Shown: piece after piece, positions 27,354 through 37,400 of the stretch
Layout: every line of letters starts with the position of its first letter
Position numbering within the stretch: position 1 is the stretch's first letter
Origin: Curtobacterium sp. MCBD17_013
Lineage (GTDB): Bacteria > Actinomycetota > Actinomycetes > Actinomycetales > Microbacteriaceae
Assembly: GCF_003234565.1 (NCBI RefSeq)
Contig: NZ_QKTU01000004.1
Location: forward strand, 62,001-126,000
DNA: 64,000 bases
Direction of reading: 5' to 3'
Notes under the pieces: generated by a model
Seen by the model: only the letters and a program-made list of their open reading frames with translations
What the model was told of the DNA's origin: nothing
The model's database searches: none
Position numbers and translations under genes: made by a program

Positions 27354-28196
27354 CGGGGTCGCCCCGCCGCTGGTGTGGACCCGGTCCTGCGGAGCGCGAC
27401 GGAGCGCGACGACCATCCCCATGACCGCGGCGACCACGATGACGGCCGTCCCGGCGACCACGAGCAGCGGCGGAACGCCCACGGCGGCGTGCCCGCGGAA
27501 CCCGAGGATCCCGTTGGAGAGCGCGTGCAGCAGCACGGCACCCCAGAGCGCCCCCGCCACGCGTCGGGCCAGGTAGCAGGCCGAGCCGAGCACGAAGGTC
27601 GTCACGACCTGGTAGAGACCACCCGCCGCCTCACCCTGGTTGAGCAGGTGCATGAGGGCGAACACCGCGGTCGACACCAGCCAGACCACCCATTCCGGTG
27701 TCGCCCGGCGCAGCCCCGACACGAGGATCCCACGGAAGACGAGCTCTTCGACCACCGCGACCGCGATCACGGCGACGACGAGCGCCCCGAGGTACCCGGC
27801 GGCGCCGGAGCGGACCGGAGCGAGGAACGTCAGGACCGCCACCACGACGTACGCGACGAGTGCCGCCACCGCCCACCACGGGCGAGCGGACGCGCTCTCG
27901 GCGAGCACCCGACGCCACCCGCCGAACACGGTCACGATCACCGCGAACACGACCAGCAGCACGCCCTCGCCCGCCGACTGGTGCAGGAGCGCCTGCGACG
28001 ACGACAGCGGGTTCACGCCCGACCCGGTGCTGACGGCCTGCCCGGCGAGGACGGCGAACGGGAGCACCAGCACCACCACGATCGTGACCGCGACGGCCAG
28101 CCACGGACGCTCGATGCGCGCCGGGAAGGGTCGTGGTCGGCCGGAGCGGTCGGGACCCGAGCGGGGTCCGGGCGAGGGCACGGGCGAAGCGGACAT
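27348..28196 (-). CDS. CPBP-family intramembrane metalloprotease
   Basis: 282 residues with about eight TM helices after a Pro/Arg-rich cytoplasmic N-terminus of about 30 residues. The CPBP (Abi) motifs are present: EELVFRG (about residues 150-156), FALMHLLNQG and a final LLHALSNGILG. The paired glutamates and the histidines are the presumed zinc-type catalytic site. Bacterial members are linked to bacteriocin self-immunity or peptide processing, but no bacteriocin gene is beside it. Ribosome site GAGGAG precedes the ATG. Confidence 0.84.
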   Translation of the reverse strand: MSASPVPSPGPRSGPDRSGRPRPFPARIERPWLAVAVTIVVVLVLPFAVLAGQAVSTGSGVNPLSSSQALLHQSAGEGVLLVVFAVIVTVFGGWRRVLAESASARPWWAVAALVAYVVVAVLTFLAPVRSGAAGYLGALVVAVIAVAVVEELVFRGILVSGLRRATPEWVVWLVSTAVFALMHLLNQGEAAGGLYQVVTTFVLGSACYLARRVAGALWGAVLLHALSNGILGFRGHAAVGVPPLLVVAGTAVIVVAAVMGMVVALRRAPQDRVHTSGGATPR

Positions 28197-28289
28197 GGGC
28201 GACTCCTCGAGGACGAAACCTGGTATATCGGTCGTGGTCCAAGCCTAGGCGTGATCGAGGACGCCGACGCGCGGGCCCCCGCCGCCCTG

Positions 28290-28334
28290 GACGTCGCCGC
28301 TCCGGACGTGGCCGCTCCGGACGTCGCCCGTCAG
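28290..28334. repeat. tandem repeat, 15 bases x 3, at the 3' end of the E2 gene
   Basis: GACGTCGCCGCTCCG, GACGTGGCCGCTCCG and a diverged third copy, GACGTCGCCCGTCAG, that includes the stop codon of the E2 gene. Confidence 0.7.
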
Positions 28335-29830
28335 TCGAGCAGCAGCGCCGGCTCCTCCATGACGGACGCGACGTCCTGCACGAAGCGGCTGGCGACGTCG
28401 CCGTCCACCACACGATGGTCGAAGCTCGCGCCGATCGTGGTGACCATGCGCGATCGGACCTCGCCGTCGACGACCCACGGCTTCGGCTTGATCGTGCCCA
28501 TCGCGACGATCCCGACCTCGCCCGGGTTGAGGATCGGGGTTCCCGTGTCCATGCCGAACACGCCGATGTTCGTGATCGTGACCGTGCCCGCCGCCATGTC
28601 CTCGGGCGTCGTCTTGCCGTCCCTCGCCGTCAGCGTGAGCCGTTCGAGCGCCTGCGCGAGCTCGAACAGCGACATGTCCTGGGCGTCCTTGACGTTCGGC
28701 ACGATGAGACCGCGCGGGGTGGCCGCGGCGATCCCGAGGTTCACGAAGTGGTGCACGATGATCTCGCGGTCGGTCCACGTCGAGTTCACGGTGGGGTTCC
28801 GCCGCACCGCCCAGATCACCGCCTTCGCCATGATGAGCAACGGCGACACCTTGACCCCGGCGAACGTGGGCGAGGTCTTGAGTCGTGCGACGAACTCCAT
28901 CGCACGGCTCGCGTCGACGTCGACGAACAGGCTGACGTGCGGCGCGGTGAACGCGCTCGACGTCATCGCGGTCGCGATCGCCTTGCGCACGCCCTTGACC
29001 GGGATCCGCTCTTCGCGCACGTCGCCCCACTCGGGGGTCTCGAGGTTGCGGAACACCGTGGCCTGGGTCGCGGAGCGGATGACGTCGTCGCGCGTGACCT
29101 CGCCCGCGAGCCCGGTCGCGACGACGGCGGTCAGGTCGACACCGAGGTCCTTCGCGAGCTTGCGGATCGGCGGCTTGGCGACGACCGGCAGCGCCGACGC
29201 GGCCGGCACGCTCTGGGGGCGACGCGCTGCAGCCGCCTCGTGCGCGGCCTCCTGGTCGGCCCGAGCGGTCGCCCGCCCCGCCTCGACGGCCACGGCGGCA
29301 GCGCGACGGGCACCGGGCCGGCGGCGCGACGGCGCACCGGCGGCGGACCCGTAGCCGACGAGGACCGCGCCCGACGCCTCGTCGGTGCCGAGCGGCATCG
29401 CGGTGTCGGCGATCTGCGGGGTCATCGTGACGGTCGGTGCGTCGAGGACCGCGGTCGTGCCTCCCGACCGGGCGGGGCCCGCAGCACCCGCCGCGGTGCC
29501 GTCCGACGCGGAGTCGGCCGCTTCGGCGCCCGAGCGGGCCCCGGCGGGGCCGCTCTCGCCGGGGCCGCCCTCGCCGGAGCCGACCTCGACCGGGCAGTCG
29601 ACCTGGATGATCGGCACGCCGACCTCCACCGTGGCGCCCTCGTCCACGAGCAGCCGCGTCACCGTCCCCGCGAACGGCGAGGGGAGCTCGACGAGCGACT
29701 TGGCGGTCTCGATCTCGACGAGGACCTGGTCGACACTGACCTCGTCCCCGAGCGCGACGCGCCACTGCACGATCTCGGCTTCGGTGAGGCCTTCTCCCAC
29801 ATCGGGGAGCGGGAATTCTGCGACGGGCAT
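28331..29830 (-). CDS. branched-chain 2-oxoacid dehydrogenase E2 (dihydrolipoamide acyltransferase)
   Basis: 499 residues. A single lipoyl domain at the N-terminus carries the lipoylated Lys in [14 protein letters not shown] (about residue 45). A Pro/Ala/Gly linker of about 90 residues follows, then the E3/E1-binding domain [20 protein letters not shown], a short hinge and the catalytic domain with [10 protein letters not shown] near residue 470. It transfers acyl groups to CoA. It is the third gene of E1alpha-E1beta-E2. No E3 (lpd) gene is adjacent, so E3 must be shared. ATG start at [14 protein letters not shown]; 55 bases separate it from the E1beta gene. Confidence 0.9.
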   Translation of the reverse strand: MPVAEFPLPDVGEGLTEAEIVQWRVALGDEVSVDQVLVEIETAKSLVELPSPFAGTVTRLLVDEGATVEVGVPIIQVDCPVEVGSGEGGPGESGPAGARSGAEAADSASDGTAAGAAGPARSGGTTAVLDAPTVTMTPQIADTAMPLGTDEASGAVLVGYGSAAGAPSRRRPGARRAAAVAVEAGRATARADQEAAHEAAAARRPQSVPAASALPVVAKPPIRKLAKDLGVDLTAVVATGLAGEVTRDDVIRSATQATVFRNLETPEWGDVREERIPVKGVRKAIATAMTSSAFTAPHVSLFVDVDASRAMEFVARLKTSPTFAGVKVSPLLIMAKAVIWAVRRNPTVNSTWTDREIIVHHFVNLGIAAATPRGLIVPNVKDAQDMSLFELAQALERLTLTARDGKTTPEDMAAGTVTITNIGVFGMDTGTPILNPGEVGIVAMGTIKPKPWVVDGEVRSRMVTTIGASFDHRVVDGDVASRFVQDVASVMEEPALLLD

Positions 29831-29885
29831 GGTGACTCCGTTCTCGGTCGGGCCGGCGCGGCCAGGGAACCGCGCTCGGACAGGA

Positions 29886-30935
29886 TCAGTAGGCGAGCGC
29901 GCGGTCCACGGCCTCGAGCACGCGGTCGGCGTCGGGCAGGTGCAGGTGCTCCAACTTCGACTGCGGGAACGGGATGTCGAACCCCGAGACCCGCAGGGGC
30001 GGTGCCTGGAGCGTGTAGAAGGTCCTCTCGGCGATGGTCGCCGCGATCTCGCTGCCGAGACTGACGAAGCCGGAGGCCTCTTGCGCGATCACGACACGGC
30101 CGGTCCGACGAGCGGACTCGAGCAGGGGCTCCCAGTCGATGGGCGACAGCGATCGGAGGTCGACGACCTCGAGGCTCGTGCCCTCGGTCTCGGCGATCTC
30201 GGCCGCCTGGAGCAGCGTCGACACCATCGCGCCGTGCCCGACCACCGTGACGTCGGACCCCGTCCGGGCGATGCGCGTCGTGTGCATCGGGACGCCGCCG
30301 TCGACCAGGTCGACCTGCCCCTTCGGCCAGTACCGGCTCTTCGGCTCGAGGAACACGACCGGGTCCGCCGACCGGATCGCCTCCTGGATCATCCAGTAGG
30401 CGTCGTTCGGGGTGCTCGGGCTCACCACGCGGAGGCCCGGGGTGTGCGCGAAGTACGTCTCGGGGCTCTCCTGGTGGTGCTCGACCGCGCCGATGTGGCC
30501 GCCGTAGGGGATCCGGATCACGACGGGCACCGACATGTGGGCCGGCAGGCGGTTCGCCATCTTCGCGAGCTGCGACGTGATCTGGTCGAACCCGGGCCAC
30601 ACGAAGCCGTCGAACTGGATCTCGACGACGGGCCGGTACCCGCGGAGCGCCAGGCCGATCGCGGTGCCGATGATCCCCGACTCGGCGAGCGGGGTGTCCA
30701 TGACGCGCTGCGACCCGAACCGCTCCTGCAACCCCTCGGTGATCCGGAACACGCCACCGAGCGTGCCGATGTCCTCGCCCATGAGCAGCACCCGCGGGTC
30801 CTGCTCCATCGCGGCGGCGAGCCCGGCGTTCAGCGCCTTCGCCATCGGGAGGACCGGGGCCGGATCCGACGGGACCGCCCCCGCACCCGGGTGGGTGCGC
30901 AGGGTGTAGTCGACGAGCTCCTCGGTCCCGCTCAC
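29886..30935 (-). CDS. 2-oxoacid dehydrogenase E1 component, beta subunit
   Basis: 349 residues. The transketolase-type pyrimidine domain reads [18 protein letters not shown] and [18 protein letters not shown], and the C-terminal domain has [10 protein letters not shown] and [11 protein letters not shown]. With E1alpha it forms the thiamin-diphosphate heterotetramer that decarboxylates branched-chain 2-oxoacids; products feed branched fatty acid synthesis typical of this group of bacteria. The GTG at 30935 overlaps the E1alpha stop (GTGA). Confidence 0.92.
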   Translation of the reverse strand: MSGTEELVDYTLRTHPGAGAVPSDPAPVLPMAKALNAGLAAAMEQDPRVLLMGEDIGTLGGVFRITEGLQERFGSQRVMDTPLAESGIIGTAIGLALRGYRPVVEIQFDGFVWPGFDQITSQLAKMANRLPAHMSVPVVIRIPYGGHIGAVEHHQESPETYFAHTPGLRVVSPSTPNDAYWMIQEAIRSADPVVFLEPKSRYWPKGQVDLVDGGVPMHTTRIARTGSDVTVVGHGAMVSTLLQAAEIAETEGTSLEVVDLRSLSPIDWEPLLESARRTGRVVIAQEASGFVSLGSEIAATIAERTFYTLQAPPLRVSGFDIPFPQSKLEHLHLPDADRVLEAVDRALAY

Positions 30936-32074
30936 GCGGCATCGCCTCCTGCGGTGTCGTGGGCCGCCTCGTACGCGCGCAACCACGCGCGCTGCTCGGC
31001 GACGCGTGGGTGCGCCTCGCGGTACACGTGGTCGAACATGGCCTCCATCGGCGGGACCTGGAGGGCCGTGGTCCGGCGTCGCACGTCGGCCGCGACGTCC
31101 TCGGCCTCCTCCTCGATCGCGGCGAGCCACGACTCGTCCACGCCGCGCGCCCGCAGGTGACGCTCGGACCGGACGATCGGGTCGCGCGCGACCCACGCGG
31201 CGAGTTCGTCGTCGCCGCGGTACCGCGTCGGGTCGTCCGAGGAGGTGTGTGCGCCGATCCGGTAGGTCTCGGCCTCGATGAAGCGGGGGCCGCGACCGGC
31301 GCGGGCGTCGTCGGCGGCCGCGAGGGTCGTCGTGTAGGCCGCGAGGACGTCGTTGCCGTCGATGTGCACACTGGGGATCCCGAACCCGCGGGTCCGGTCG
31401 ACGAGCGGCGTCGGCGACTGCACCGACACCGGCACCGAGATCGCCCAGTGGTTGTTCTGCAGGAAGAACACCACGGGCGCACCGGTGCTCGCGGCGAAGA
31501 CGTACGCCTCGCTGACGTCGCCCTGGCTCGTCGCACCGTCGCCGTAGTAGACGATCGTGCAGGCGTCGACCCCCGGGTCGCCCGTACCGACCACGCCGTC
31601 GAGCCGCTGCCCCATCGCGTAGCCGGTGGCGTGCAGGGCCTGGGAGCCGATGACGAGCGTGTAGATGTGGGTGTTGCCCCGGGCGTCCGGGTCCCACCCG
31701 CCGTGGGCGTTGCCGCGGAACACGCCGATGATCTCCATCGGGTCGACACCGCGGGTCAGGGCGACGGCGTGCTCCCGGTACGAGGGGAACACGTGGTCCT
31801 GCGGACGCAGGGCGTGCGCGGACCCGACCTGGGCGGCCTCTTGCCCGTGGCTCGGTGCCCACAAGCCGAGCTGGCCCTGTCGCTGCAGGTTCGCCGCAGT
31901 GTGGTCGAAGCGTCGGGTGACGACCATGTCGCGGTGCAGACCGAGCAGGACGTCGTCGGGGATGTTCCGCGCGACGGCGGCGTACTCGGCGTTCGTGTCG
32001 TCCTCGACGAACCGCCCGTCGGGGTCGAGGATGCGGATCGTGGTCGTCGCGGGACCCGCGGCGGGGGAAGGCAT
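30932..32074 (-). CDS. 2-oxoacid dehydrogenase E1 component, alpha subunit
   Basis: 380 residues. The thiamin diphosphate motif is GDGATSQGDVSEAYVFAA ending in FLQNN (GDG-x(25-30)-NN), and YRIGAHTSSDDPTRYR is the conserved phosphorylation-loop region. HGQEAAQVGSAHALRPQDHV is typical of the branched-chain E1alpha group. The ATG at 32074 lies seven bases after TAGGTT, so the operon message is probably leaderless; a TTG three codons earlier lies inside the promoter and is rejected. Confidence 0.92.
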   Translation of the reverse strand: MPSPAAGPATTTIRILDPDGRFVEDDTNAEYAAVARNIPDDVLLGLHRDMVVTRRFDHTAANLQRQGQLGLWAPSHGQEAAQVGSAHALRPQDHVFPSYREHAVALTRGVDPMEIIGVFRGNAHGGWDPDARGNTHIYTLVIGSQALHATGYAMGQRLDGVVGTGDPGVDACTIVYYGDGATSQGDVSEAYVFAASTGAPVVFFLQNNHWAISVPVSVQSPTPLVDRTRGFGIPSVHIDGNDVLAAYTTTLAAADDARAGRGPRFIEAETYRIGAHTSSDDPTRYRGDDELAAWVARDPIVRSERHLRARGVDESWLAAIEEEAEDVAADVRRRTTALQVPPMEAMFDHVYREAHPRVAEQRAWLRAYEAAHDTAGGDAA

Positions 32075-32081
32075 GCGGACC

Positions 32082-32087
32082 AACCTA
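32082..32087 (-). promoter_or_regulatory. -10 hexamer of leaderless E1alpha gene
   Basis: Minus-strand TAGGTT, seven bases before the ATG, in the 29-base gap after the aminotransferase stop. Confidence 0.55.
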
Positions 32088-32103
32088 CTGGCCGCGCGAG
32101 GCC

Positions 32104-33177
32104 CTACTCCGTGAGACTCCCGACAACGTGCTGGGCGGTCCGCAAGAGCGTGTCGACAGCCTCCGACTCCCCGATCGACACCCGGATGCCCTCGGGAGCG
32201 AACGCGCGCACCATGATCCCGGCCCGCTCGAACACCTCGGCGGCGGCGGCGGTGCGCTCACCCGCCGGCAGCCAGACGAAGTTGCCCTGCGCGACCGGGA
32301 CGCGCCAGCCCTGGTCGAGCAAGGCGTCGCGCACGCGGTCCCGGAGCGCCGCGATGCGGTCGACCCGCTCGAGGAGTTCCGGCTCACGCTCCAGGCTCAC
32401 GAGCGCGGCCGCCTGGGCCTGCGCCGTGACCGACAGCGGGATCGCGGTCGACCGGGCGGCGTCGAGCACGGACGCCGGGCCGAGCGCGTAGCCGATGCGG
32501 AGGCCCGCGAGCCCGTACGCCTTCGAGAACGTCCGGAGCACGACGAGGTTCGGGTAGCGCTCGAGCAGCCCGGCGCCGCGGACGGCGTCCGGGTCCGTCA
32601 CGAACTCGGCGTAGGCCTCGTCGAGGACCACGAGCAGGTCGGTCGGCACCGATTCCATGAACGCGGCGAACTCGGCGCCCGTGACGATCGGCCCGGTCGG
32701 GTTGTTCGGCGAGCAGACGATCGCCATGCGGGTCCGCTCCGTGACCGCGGCCGCCATCGCCGACAGGTCGTGGCCACCGTCCAGTCGGTTCGGGACCTGC
32801 ACGCTCTCGGCCCCCGCGACCGTGACGAGTCCGGGGTAGGCCTCGAACGACCGCCAGGCGTAGACGACCTCGTCGCCCGGGCCCGCCGCGGCCTTGGCGA
32901 GCTCGTGCAGGATCGCGACGCTGCCGGACGCGACGTGGACCTCGTCCACCGTCAGTCCGAACCGGGCGGCGAGGACCGCCCGCACCGCGATCGCCGAGGC
33001 GTCCGGGTACCGGTTGTACGCGGTCTGGCGCTGGACGGCCTCGACCACGCCGGGCAGCGGGTCGAACGGGTTCTCGTTGCTCGAGAGCTTGAAGGCGTCG
33101 CCGGGCGCCTGACGGCCCTGCCGGTAGGCCGGGAGTGCCGCGATCTCGGGACGGAGGCGGACGGGCTGCTGGGTCAC
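32104..33177 (-). CDS. histidinol-phosphate / aromatic amino acid aminotransferase (Pat/HisC2 type)
   Basis: 357 residues, class I/II PLP aminotransferase. [15 protein letters not shown] is the substrate-binding start, [12 protein letters not shown] and DEAYAEF hold the PLP contacts, and the PLP lysine is in [16 protein letters not shown]. Actinobacterial members of this branch often act on phenylalanine/tyrosine (Pat) rather than in histidine synthesis; no his genes are near, and a 2-oxoacid dehydrogenase operon follows. The GTG at 33177 lies six bases after TAGGCT, so it is leaderless. Confidence 0.88.
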   Translation of the reverse strand: MTQQPVRLRPEIAALPAYRQGRQAPGDAFKLSSNENPFDPLPGVVEAVQRQTAYNRYPDASAIAVRAVLAARFGLTVDEVHVASGSVAILHELAKAAAGPGDEVVYAWRSFEAYPGLVTVAGAESVQVPNRLDGGHDLSAMAAAVTERTRMAIVCSPNNPTGPIVTGAEFAAFMESVPTDLLVVLDEAYAEFVTDPDAVRGAGLLERYPNLVVLRTFSKAYGLAGLRIGYALGPASVLDAARSTAIPLSVTAQAQAAALVSLEREPELLERVDRIAALRDRVRDALLDQGWRVPVAQGNFVWLPAGERTAAAAEVFERAGIMVRAFAPEGIRVSIGESEAVDTLLRTAQHVVGSLTE

Positions 33178-33183
33178 CCGGTC

Positions 33184-33189
33184 AGCCTA
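33184..33189 (-). promoter_or_regulatory. -10 hexamer of leaderless aminotransferase gene
   Basis: Minus-strand TAGGCT, six bases before the GTG at 33177. Confidence 0.6.
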
Positions 33190-33246
33190 GCGACGCACAC
33201 CGTCCGGCCCTCGGCGCAGGACGGTCACCGCGGGCAGTATGGGGGC

Positions 33247-33645
33247 ATGCGATTCCTCGTCCGACTCGTCGTCAACGCCGTGGCCCTCTGGCTCACGACG
33301 CTCATCGTCCCCGGCGTGCACGTCGACGCCTTCGGCGATCAGGGGCTCGTCGCCACCGTCCTGACCTACCTGCTCGTCGCGTTCGTGTTCGGGCTCGTGA
33401 ACGGGATCATCGGGACCCTGATCCGCATCGTCGCGTTCCCGATCTACATCCTGACGCTCGGGCTCGTGTCGTTCATCGTGAACGCCGTCCTGCTGCTCGT
33501 CGTCGCCGGGATCTCGACCTCGATCGGTTTCGGTCTGCGGGTCGACAGCTTCGGGTGGGGCATCGTCGGCGCGTTCGTGCTCGCCGTCTTCGCCTGGCTC
33601 ATCGGCCTCCTGGCCCGCCCGGTCATCCGGCACGCGCGGGCCTGA
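33247..33645 (+). CDS. phage-holin-superfamily-4-like small membrane protein
   Basis: 132 residues with four TM helices. NAVALWLTTLIVPGVHVD, the conserved GLVNGIIGTLIRIVAFP and YILTLGLVSFIVNAVLL match the widespread PF04020 (holin superfamily IV/YvlD) membrane proteins. The name is historical; there is no sign of a phage here. A GGGGG just before the ATG may serve as a weak ribosome site. It is divergent from the aminotransferase gene. Confidence 0.84.
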   Translation: MRFLVRLVVNAVALWLTTLIVPGVHVDAFGDQGLVATVLTYLLVAFVFGLVNGIIGTLIRIVAFPIYILTLGLVSFIVNAVLLLVVAGISTSIGFGLRVDSFGWGIVGAFVLAVFAWLIGLLARPVIRHARA

Positions 33646-33679
33646 CCCCGCCCTTCGCCCTCTCCTCCCCCTCTCACCC

Positions 33680-33739
33680 GCGAGATCGCACTCGTTGCCG
33701 CTTGGCACGGGTCCAAAGCGGCAACGAGTGCGATCTCGC
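33680..33739. repeat. dispersed palindrome element A (24-base arms)
   Basis: Perfect 24-base arms (33680-33703 and 33716-33739) beginning GCGAGATCGCACTCGTTGCC, 12-base loop. It lies between the convergent holin-like and Hsp20 genes. A close relative occurs at 41235-41298, and a third element with the same GAGATCGCA ends at 45444-45507. Confidence 0.85.
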
Positions 33740-33750
33740 CTGAGTGGTGG

Positions 33751-33794
33751 GCACGACGAAGGGCCCCGACCGATGGTCGGGGCCCTTCGCGTGC
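33751..33794 (-). terminator. terminator of the hsp20 gene
   Basis: Arms CGAAGGGCCCCGAC (33757-33770) and GTCGGGGCCCTTCG (33776-33789) with outer GCACG/CGTGC pairing around one bulged A; two bases after the hsp20 stop. Confidence 0.78.
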
Positions 33795-33795
33795 G

Positions 33796-34254
33796 TCAGG
33801 ACTGCAGTTCCGCGGGACCGGCCTCGGCGCCGGCACCGACGCGGAGGGTCTGGCCGCTCGGGTTGCCGGTCGTGACCTCGATCCGGCGGGGCTTGGCGGC
33901 CTCGCTGACCGGGATCGTGACGCTGAGCACGCCGTTGTCGTAGCTCGCCGCGATGCGGGCCGTGTCCAGGCCCTGCCCGAGCGTCAGCTGGCGCAGGAAC
34001 GAGCCCGACTGGCGCTCGCGGGTGATCCACTTGGCGCCGTCCGGGGCCCCGACGGTCCGCTCGGCGCGGATCGTCAGGAGCTGACCGTCGACGTCGATGT
34101 CCACCGAGCCCGGGTCGATGCCCGGCAGGTCCGCGCTCAGGACGTAGTGGTCGCCGTCGCGGTAGAGGTCCATCGGCATCACACGGGGACCGCGGGTCTC
34201 GAACAGGCTGCTCGCCATGCGGTCGAGCTCACGGAACGGGTCGAAGTTGGCCAT
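33796..34254 (-). CDS. Hsp20-family small heat shock protein
   Basis: 152 residues. The alpha-crystallin domain runs from PMDLYRDGDHYVLSADLPGI to YDNGVLSVTIPVSE, including the conserved A/GxLxV-type motif NGVLSVTIPV. It holds unfolding proteins as an ATP-independent chaperone. The ATG at 34254 is chosen with AAGGAG nine bases upstream; an ATG two codons earlier (34260) is only three bases from that site. Upstream lie both a HAIR and a CIRCE operator, so control by HspR and HrcA is expected. Confidence 0.93.
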   Translation of the reverse strand: MANFDPFRELDRMASSLFETRGPRVMPMDLYRDGDHYVLSADLPGIDPGSVDIDVDGQLLTIRAERTVGAPDGAKWITRERQSGSFLRQLTLGQGLDTARIAASYDNGVLSVTIPVSEAAKPRRIEVTTGNPSGQTLRVGAGAEAGPAELQS

Positions 34255-34288
34255 CGTCATCAGCTCCTTCGTGTCGAGTGATCGAGGA

Positions 34289-34309
34289 CTTGAGTCGCAT
34301 CGACTCAAG
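34289..34309. promoter_or_regulatory. HAIR operator (HspR site)
   Basis: CTTGAGT-N7-ACTCAAG, a perfect match to the HspR consensus, located between the likely transcription start and the ribosome site. Confidence 0.9.
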
Positions 34310-34317
34310 CTGTGACC

Positions 34318-34347
34318 AGATTAGCACTCGGGCGGGTCGAGTGCTAG
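34318..34347 (-). promoter_or_regulatory. hsp20 promoter
   Basis: Minus-strand CTAGCA (34347-34342), an 18-base spacer and TAATCT (34323-34318). The CIRCE element covers almost the whole promoter. Confidence 0.5.
34321..34347. promoter_or_regulatory. CIRCE operator (HrcA site)
   Basis: TTAGCACTC-N9-GAGTGCTAG: one base off the CIRCE consensus TTAGCACTC-N9-GAGTGCTAA. Confidence 0.88.
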
Positions 34348-34412
34348 AAGGATGCCGAGAGGTCGCCGAGTCTTCGCCGAGATCCCGGTCGGCCGGTCCG
34401 GCCGACCGGTCC

Positions 34413-34450
34413 GGCCGGCTGGCCGGCTGGCCGGCTGGCCGGCTGGCCGG
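34413..34450. repeat. tandem repeat GGCCGGCT x 4.75
   Basis: Four perfect copies plus GGCCGG, ending eight bases before the stop codon of the alpha-mannosidase gene. Self-complementary, so it may also act as a terminator for that operon. Confidence 0.75.
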
Positions 34451-34458
34451 GACCGCCG

Positions 34459-37400
34459 TCAGGCCCGCCGCACCCGCAGCGTCGCGATCTCGAACGGACG
34501 GAGCGTCAGCGTCACGGGCTCGTCCGCACCCCAGGCACCCGAGCCCGGCTCGCCAGCGGCGAGGTCACGCTCGAGCAGGTCGGTCCGCGTGGCCGAGGCC
34601 ACGGGGAACCCGAGGTCGACGAGCACGTCCGTCGCCCGCCCGCCGCGTGCCTCGTACAGGCGGACGACGACGTCGCCGGAGCGGTCCTCCGCGAGCTTGA
34701 CGGCCTCCACGAACACCGCCGGGTCCGACACGGTGACGATCGGTGCGACCGGGGTGTCCCCCGCGACCGCGCGCACCGGCAGGTTGAGCCGGTACCCACT
34801 GTCGGCGGCGTCGAGCACCGTCGCTCCCACCCGGAGGACCGTGCGGAACACGTGCCGGCCCTGGTCCGCCGACGGGTCCGGGAACTTCGGCCCGCGCACG
34901 AGCGATTCACGCACGAGCGTCGTGGTCCCACCGTCGGGCCGCGTCACGCGGGTGATGTCGTGCCCGTACGTCGAGTCGTTCGCCACCGCGACCCCGAACC
35001 CCGGCTCGGCCACGTGCACCCAGCGGTGCGCGCTCGTCTCGAACCGCGCGAAGTCCCACGAGGTGTTCTGGTGGGTCGGCCGGTCGATGTGACCGAACTG
35101 GATCTCCGACGACGCCTGGTCGGCCTTGACGTCGATCGGGAACCCGAGCTTGAGCAACTTCTGCTGCTCGTGCCAGTCGACCTCGGTCTCGACGTGGAGT
35201 TCCGGCTCGCCGTGGAGGGCCGAGAACCGGGTGGTGACGGTGGAGTCGTGGAACGCACGGGTCACGACGAGCCGGTCCCCCTCGACCGCGATCGTGTCGG
35301 CCGTCGCGAGCTCGGTCGCGTGCCGCTGGTACGACCGGTCGATGTCCCAGGCGTCCCACTGGTTCGGGGTGTCGCGGAACACCGTGTACAGCGCGCCCCG
35401 GGTGCCGGGGGCGATCGCCTCGCGCCCCGACGCGGCGTCGACGACGGATGCCACGAGCCCGTCGTCGTCGACGGTCGCCACCACGACACCGGTGTCGAAC
35501 ACCCACGCGTCGCCCCGCCGGACGGGAGGAACGGCTTCCGGCTCCGGGACGACCTCGCCAGCCAGCGCGGTCACCCCCTCCGCGCGGACCGGCGCCGCGT
35601 TGAAGCGCACGACCGCGCCGGTCGTCCCGTCGCCGCCGACGCCGAGGGCGTCCGCGGTGGTCGGTGCGTCGAGCGGGCCCGCACCGTCGGCGATCGCGGT
35701 CGAGGAGGCGGCGACCCCGGCGAGCGCGGCGGCTCCCCCGTTGGCGAGCGCGGACGTCGACGTGCCGATGAGCCCCTCGAGCGTCGCCGCGACGGCCGCG
35801 TAGTGCTCCTCCGCGACCTCGTACACCCAGGCGATGCTCGAGCCGGGCAGGATGTCGTGGAACTGCTGGAGGAGCACGGTGTGCCAGGCGTCCTCGAGCG
35901 CCGCGTACGGGTAGTCGAGGCCGAGTCGCACGGCCGCGGTCGTCGCCCAGAGCTCGGCCTCGCGGAGCAGGTGCTCCGACCGCCGGTTCCCCTGCTTGGT
36001 CCGGATCTGCGACGTGTAGGTGCCGCGGTGGAACTCGAGGTACATCTCCCCCGACCACACCGACGGCGACGGCAGCAGACGCTCGAGCTCCTCGTACACG
36101 TCGGCCGGGGTGCCGAGCTCGACGCGCGGCGAGCCCTCCAGGTCGTGCTGGCGGTGCGCCGCGGCGAGCATCTCGGGCGTGGGGCCGCCACCGCCGTCGC
36201 CGAACCCGTACAGGAGCATCGAGACGTCGGCGGTGCCGCGCTCCTTGTTCTGCCGTTCGCCGCGGTGCAGGTCCGCCGGGGACAGCTCGGAGTTGTACGT
36301 GTCCGCGGGCGGGAAGTGCGTGAGCACCCTCGAGCCGTCGATGCCCTCCCAGTGGAACGACGTGTGCGGCATGACGTTCGTCTCGTTCCACGACGGCTTC
36401 TGCGTCAGGAACCACCGGGAGCCGGCCGCGCGGATGATCTGCGGGAGGGCGCCGGTGTAGCCGAACGAGTCGGGCAGCCAGGCCTCGCGGGGTTCGAACC
36501 CGAGCTCGTCGATGAAGAACCGCTTGCCGGCGACGAACTGCCGAGCGAGGGCCTCACCGCCGGGGAGGTTCGTGTCCGACTCGACCCACATGCCGCCGAC
36601 CGGGATCCAACGGCCCTCGGCGACCCGCTCCTTGATGCGGGCGAAGACCTCCGGGTAGTGGTCCCGCATCCACGCGTACTGCTGCGCGCTCGAGCAGGCG
36701 AAGGTGAACTCGGGGTCGCGGTCCATGAGCTCGAGGACGTTCGAGAACGTCCGGGCACACTTGCGGATGGTCTCGCGCACGGGCCACAACCACGCCGAGT
36801 CGATGTGGGCGTGCCCGACCGCGATCGCACGGTGCGACGCGACCGAGGCGGGCACGTCGAGCACGGCACGGAGCACGGCGCGGACGTCGGCGGCGGACCC
36901 GGCGACGTCGTCGGGGTCCAGGGCGTCCGCGGCGCGCTCGAGGGTCCGCAGGACGTCCGCCCCGCGGGTGGAGTCCGTGGGGAGTTCGGTGAGGAGGCCG
37001 CGGAGCACCGAGAGGTCCTGCTGCAGCTCCCAGACGACGTCGTCCCGCTCCGCGAGTGCGAGCTCCCGGAGCCGGTAGATGGGCTCGTGCCCCGCCGTGC
37101 GCTTCGATCCGAGCGGGGTCGCGTCGTACGCGAAGTGCCCGCCGACGTCGGGGTTCGCGGCCGCCTCGATCCAGAGGTCCACCGTGCCACCCGGCCCGGC
37201 CGTGATCGGCACCGCGGTGTTGCGGGGCTCGATCGCCTTGACGGTGCTGCCGTCCGGCCGGAACACGAGCCCCTCGGCCTGGAACCCGGCCTGGCGCGCG
37301 CTGAAGCCCAGGTCGACGACGAGGTCGACGCTCGTGCCCTCGCCGGTGCCGAAGTCGTCGGGCACGGTGCCCGTCACGTGGAACCAGGTCGTGCCCCAGG

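Noticed and set aside
27348..28196. CPBP protease as bacteriocin immunity linked to the acidic protein next door
   Set aside because: The acidic protein is convergent, not co-transcribed, and has no leader or double-glycine motif.
33247..33645. The holin-like gene as a sign of a prophage
   Set aside because: The family is a common chromosomal membrane protein; no integrase, structural or lysis genes lie nearby.
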